Positions 6,656 through 7,918 of a stretch of 7,918 bases of DNA are shown here, in pieces. Numbering within the stretch: position 1 is the stretch's first letter; the number at the start of each line of letters is the position of its first letter. The notes below the pieces were generated by a model. It made no database searches. It saw nothing but the letters and a program-made list of their open reading frames with translations, and was not told where the DNA came from. The stretch comes from Planctomycetota bacterium (GTDB lineage: Bacteria; Planctomycetota; UBA1135; UBA2386), in the NCBI GenBank assembly GCA_020425885.1, contig JAGQRA010000901.1, positions 1 to 7,918 on the forward strand, in the 5' to 3' direction. The position numbers were made by a program, and so were the translations under genes.

Positions 6656-6691
6656 GTGAAGATGAGTTTCCAGAGGATTCATGGCTGGTAG
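6656..6691 (+). CDS. Possible 11-codon leader peptide overlapping the infC start
   Basis: The frame GTG ... TAG encodes VKMSFQRIHGW and sits at good spacing behind AAAGGAG. Its stop codon (6689-6691) lies just inside infC, so a ribosome ending here is a few bases past the infC ATG at 6681. That is the arrangement used for termination-reinitiation coupling. An internal ATG at 6662 is an alternative start. The frame is +1 relative to infC, so a one-base sequence error joining the two is a competing explanation. Too short to prove from composition. Confidence 0.4.
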   Translation: MKMSFQRIHGW

Positions 6692-7217
6692 ACCAGACCC
6701 GCGCCGTCGCCCACCCCCAGGGCCGCGCATCAACCACCAGATCCGCATCCGCCAGGTTCGCGTCATCGACGAAGAGAACATGCAGCTCGGCATCATGGAG
6801 ACTGCCGACGCCCTGGCCCTCGCGGTACACAAGCAGCTCGATCTCGTCGAGATTGCGCCGAACCAGCGGCCGCCCGTGTGCCGCATCATGGACTTCGGCA
6901 AGTTCAAGTACGAGGAGAAGAAGAAGGAGCAGGCCTCGCGCAGGAAGCAGCACCAGGTCCAGGTCAAGGAGGTCCGGGTGCGGCCCGCGATCGGCGCCCA
7001 CGACCTCGACGTCAAGCTCAAGCGCGCGCGCAAGTTTCTGGCCGAGGGTGACAAGGTGCTGATCTGCTGCCTGTTCCGCGGCCGCCAGATGGCGCACAAG
7101 GAGGTCGGTGAAGAGGTCGTGATGGGCGTCGTCAAGGAGCTCGCCGACGTCGCCAAGATCGAGACCGGCATCCGCATGGAAGGGCGTCGCATGGTGCTGA
7201 TGCTGACCAAGAAGTAG
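6681..7217 (+). CDS. infC: Translation initiation factor IF-3
   Basis: A 178-residue cytoplasmic factor that binds the 30S subunit, keeps it free of 50S, and checks start codon and initiator-tRNA pairing. A short basic Pro/Arg-rich leader (1-15) precedes the IF3 N-domain, which opens PRINHQIRIRQVRVIDEE (15-32) and ends with the family signature PPVCRIMDFGKFKYE. The lysine-rich linker helix (about 80-92) leads to the C-domain (KEVRVRPAIGAHDLDVKLKR onward, to the end at LTKK). The length is normal. The start is ATG; an in-frame TGA at 6663 rules out an upstream extension and no in-frame AUU exists, so the rare-codon autocontrol of E. coli infC does not apply in that form. It lies 197 bases after aceK, and a kgd-type gene follows 30 bases downstream where rpmI-rplT would normally be. 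Confidence 0.97.
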   Translation: MAGRPDPRRRPPPGPRINHQIRIRQVRVIDEENMQLGIMETADALALAVHKQLDLVEIAPNQRPPVCRIMDFGKFKYEEKKKEQASRRKQHQVQVKEVRVRPAIGAHDLDVKLKRARKFLAEGDKVLICCLFRGRQMAHKEVGEEVVMGVVKELADVAKIETGIRMEGRRMVLMLTKK

Positions 7218-7247
7218 CAGCCGATCGCAGCGCCGATCGAACCCCGC

Positions 7248-7918
7248 ATGAGTGCCCCCGACTTCGAAGGAGTGTTCGGCCTCAACGCGGCCTACGCCGA
7301 GAAGGTCTACGGTCAATACCTCGCCGCGCCGGCTTCGGTGCCTGGCGAATGGCGGCACTGGTTCGAGACCGCGCTGCCCGAGGCGCAGCGGGCGCGACCC
7401 GAGCCACCCGGTCGCGAGCCTGCCACGGTGAACGCGACCCGGCCCGAGGTCGTGGCCGCGACCGGCGATGAACTGCAACCGCTGCGCGGCGTCGCCGCCA
7501 GGATCGTGCAGAACATGGCGGCGAGCCTCACGGTGCCGACGGCGACCTCGACCCGCGAGGTCCCGGTCAAGGTTCTCGAGGAGAACCGACACGTGATCAA
7601 TCGCCACCAGAACGGCCTCTACCTGCCGAAGGTGAGCTTCACCCACCTGATCGGCTGGGCGATGGCGCGGGCGATGCAGCGCGTGCCGGCGATGGGGGCG
7701 GTGTTCGTCGAGCAGGACGGCAAGCCGTTCCGACAGCTCGGCGCTTCGGTGCAGATCGGCATCGCCGTCGACCTGCCGGGCAAGGACGGCCGCCGCAGCC
7801 TCGTCGTGCCGAACGTGCGCGATGCGCTCGGGCTCGACTTCTCCGGCTTCTTCGCCGCGTTCAACGCCCAAATCGACAAGGCCCGCCGAGGCACGCTCAC
7901 GCCGGCCGACTTCGCCGA
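7248..7918 (+). CDS. kgd: Multifunctional 2-oxoglutarate decarboxylase/dehydrogenase with E2 succinyltransferase core (KGD/OdhA type), 5' part
   Basis: The first 223 codons are present, running off the window; family members are about 1,200 residues. Residues 12-40 (LNAAYAEKVYGQYL, then SVPGEWRHWF) are the short N-terminal helix segment of 2-oxoglutarate dehydrogenase E1. A Pro/Ala-rich linker (about 41-75) follows. From about 78, LRGVAARIVQNMAASLTVPT begins a dihydrolipoamide succinyltransferase core (VPVKVLEENRHVIN, KVSFTHLIGWAMARAM, GIAVDLPGKDGRRSLVVPNV). No lipoyl domain precedes it. This order, E1o helix-linker-E2o core, is that of mycobacterial KGD and corynebacterial OdhA; the ThDP-dependent E1 part should follow outside the window. 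The expected role is 2-oxoglutarate to succinyl-CoA in the TCA cycle, with separate E2p and E3 partners. The start at 7248 gives the normal N-terminus; no Shine-Dalgarno is seen. Confidence 0.92.
   Translation, partial: MSAPDFEGVFGLNAAYAEKVYGQYLAAPASVPGEWRHWFETALPEAQRARPEPPGREPATVNATRPEVVAATGDELQPLRGVAARIVQNMAASLTVPTATSTREVPVKVLEENRHVINRHQNGLYLPKVSFTHLIGWAMARAMQRVPAMGAVFVEQDGKPFRQLGASVQIGIAVDLPGKDGRRSLVVPNVRDALGLDFSGFFAAFNAQIDKARRGTLTPADFA

Larger units (their letters stand above)
6484..6680 (+). promoter_or_regulatory. infC upstream region: possible promoter, hairpin and leader ORF
   Basis: This is the only long gap in the thrS-aceK-infC-kgd run. Its first part is extremely GC-rich, with the 11-mer GCCGCCGGGGC at 6498-6508 and again at 6514-6524, and GGCCGCC (6497-6503) able to pair with GGCGGCC (6540-6546). 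A weak promoter (TTGCGG 6566-6571, TACCTT 6589-6594, 17-base spacer) lies before a hairpin with a U-rich 3' side and a short leader ORF. The whole suggests that infC has its own expression control. Confidence 0.4.

Noticed and set aside
6666..6680. Rare AUU-type start codon for infC as in E. coli
   Set aside because: The only ATT near the start (6677-6679) is out of frame, and an in-frame TGA at 6663 blocks extension; ATG 6681 is the first usable start.
6588..7871. Long - strand open frame opposite infC and kgd
   Set aside because: Both + strand genes are unmistakable family members; this frame is their mirror.

Overview
The window is a stretch of bacterial chromosome of roughly two-thirds G+C, with strong GC bias at third codon positions and therefore many long shadow open frames. 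Nothing marks it as phage, plasmid or insertion sequence. The gene mix is a lipobox-bearing LTA4H-type M1 peptidase, AceK, an RGG-tailed protein, and a KGD/OdhA-type fusion of an E1o helix to an E2o core. This suggests a free-living, aerobic, high-GC bacterium that exports lipoproteins and runs both a TCA cycle and probably a glyoxylate bypass. The phylum cannot be fixed by eye. Planctomycetota, Acidobacteriota, Myxococcota or a relative are plausible, and the KGD-type fusion is best known from Actinomycetota. None of the five annotated protein-coding starts other than infC has a recognisable Shine-Dalgarno sequence, and the infC one is poorly spaced.

Layout. (1) 1-195, + strand: the end of a gene encoding an RGG/RGGY glycine-rich tail, probably an RNA-binding protein. 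(2) 196-575: a non-coding convergent region with three consecutive stem-loops (271-360), then a degenerate tandem repeat of about 55-63 bp (418-574) preceded by an inverted copy of its core (387-403). (3) 576-2632, - strand: a two-gene unit of a lipoprotein M1 aminopeptidase and a 53-residue single-span membrane protein. (4) 2633-2777: a short divergent promoter region. (5) 2778-7918, + strand: thrS, aceK, infC and the 5' part of a kgd/odhA-type gene, closely spaced except for a 197-base gap before infC. That gap carries a hairpin followed by a U-rich stretch, a possible promoter, and an 11-codon leader ORF whose end overlaps the infC start.

How the genes fit together. thrS and infC are classical neighbours in a translation cluster. 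Here the pair is split by aceK, the bifunctional kinase/phosphatase that gates isocitrate dehydrogenase. infC is followed by the 2-oxoglutarate-oxidising fusion enzyme instead of the usual rpmI-rplT. Two regulators or enzymes of the isocitrate to 2-oxoglutarate to succinyl-CoA segment are therefore interleaved with two translation genes. The most interesting signals are this interleaving, the leader ORF overlapping infC (with the only strong Shine-Dalgarno I could find), the structured repeat array in the convergent region, and the small membrane protein downstream of the peptidase. I do not see a clear new defence or mobile system here.
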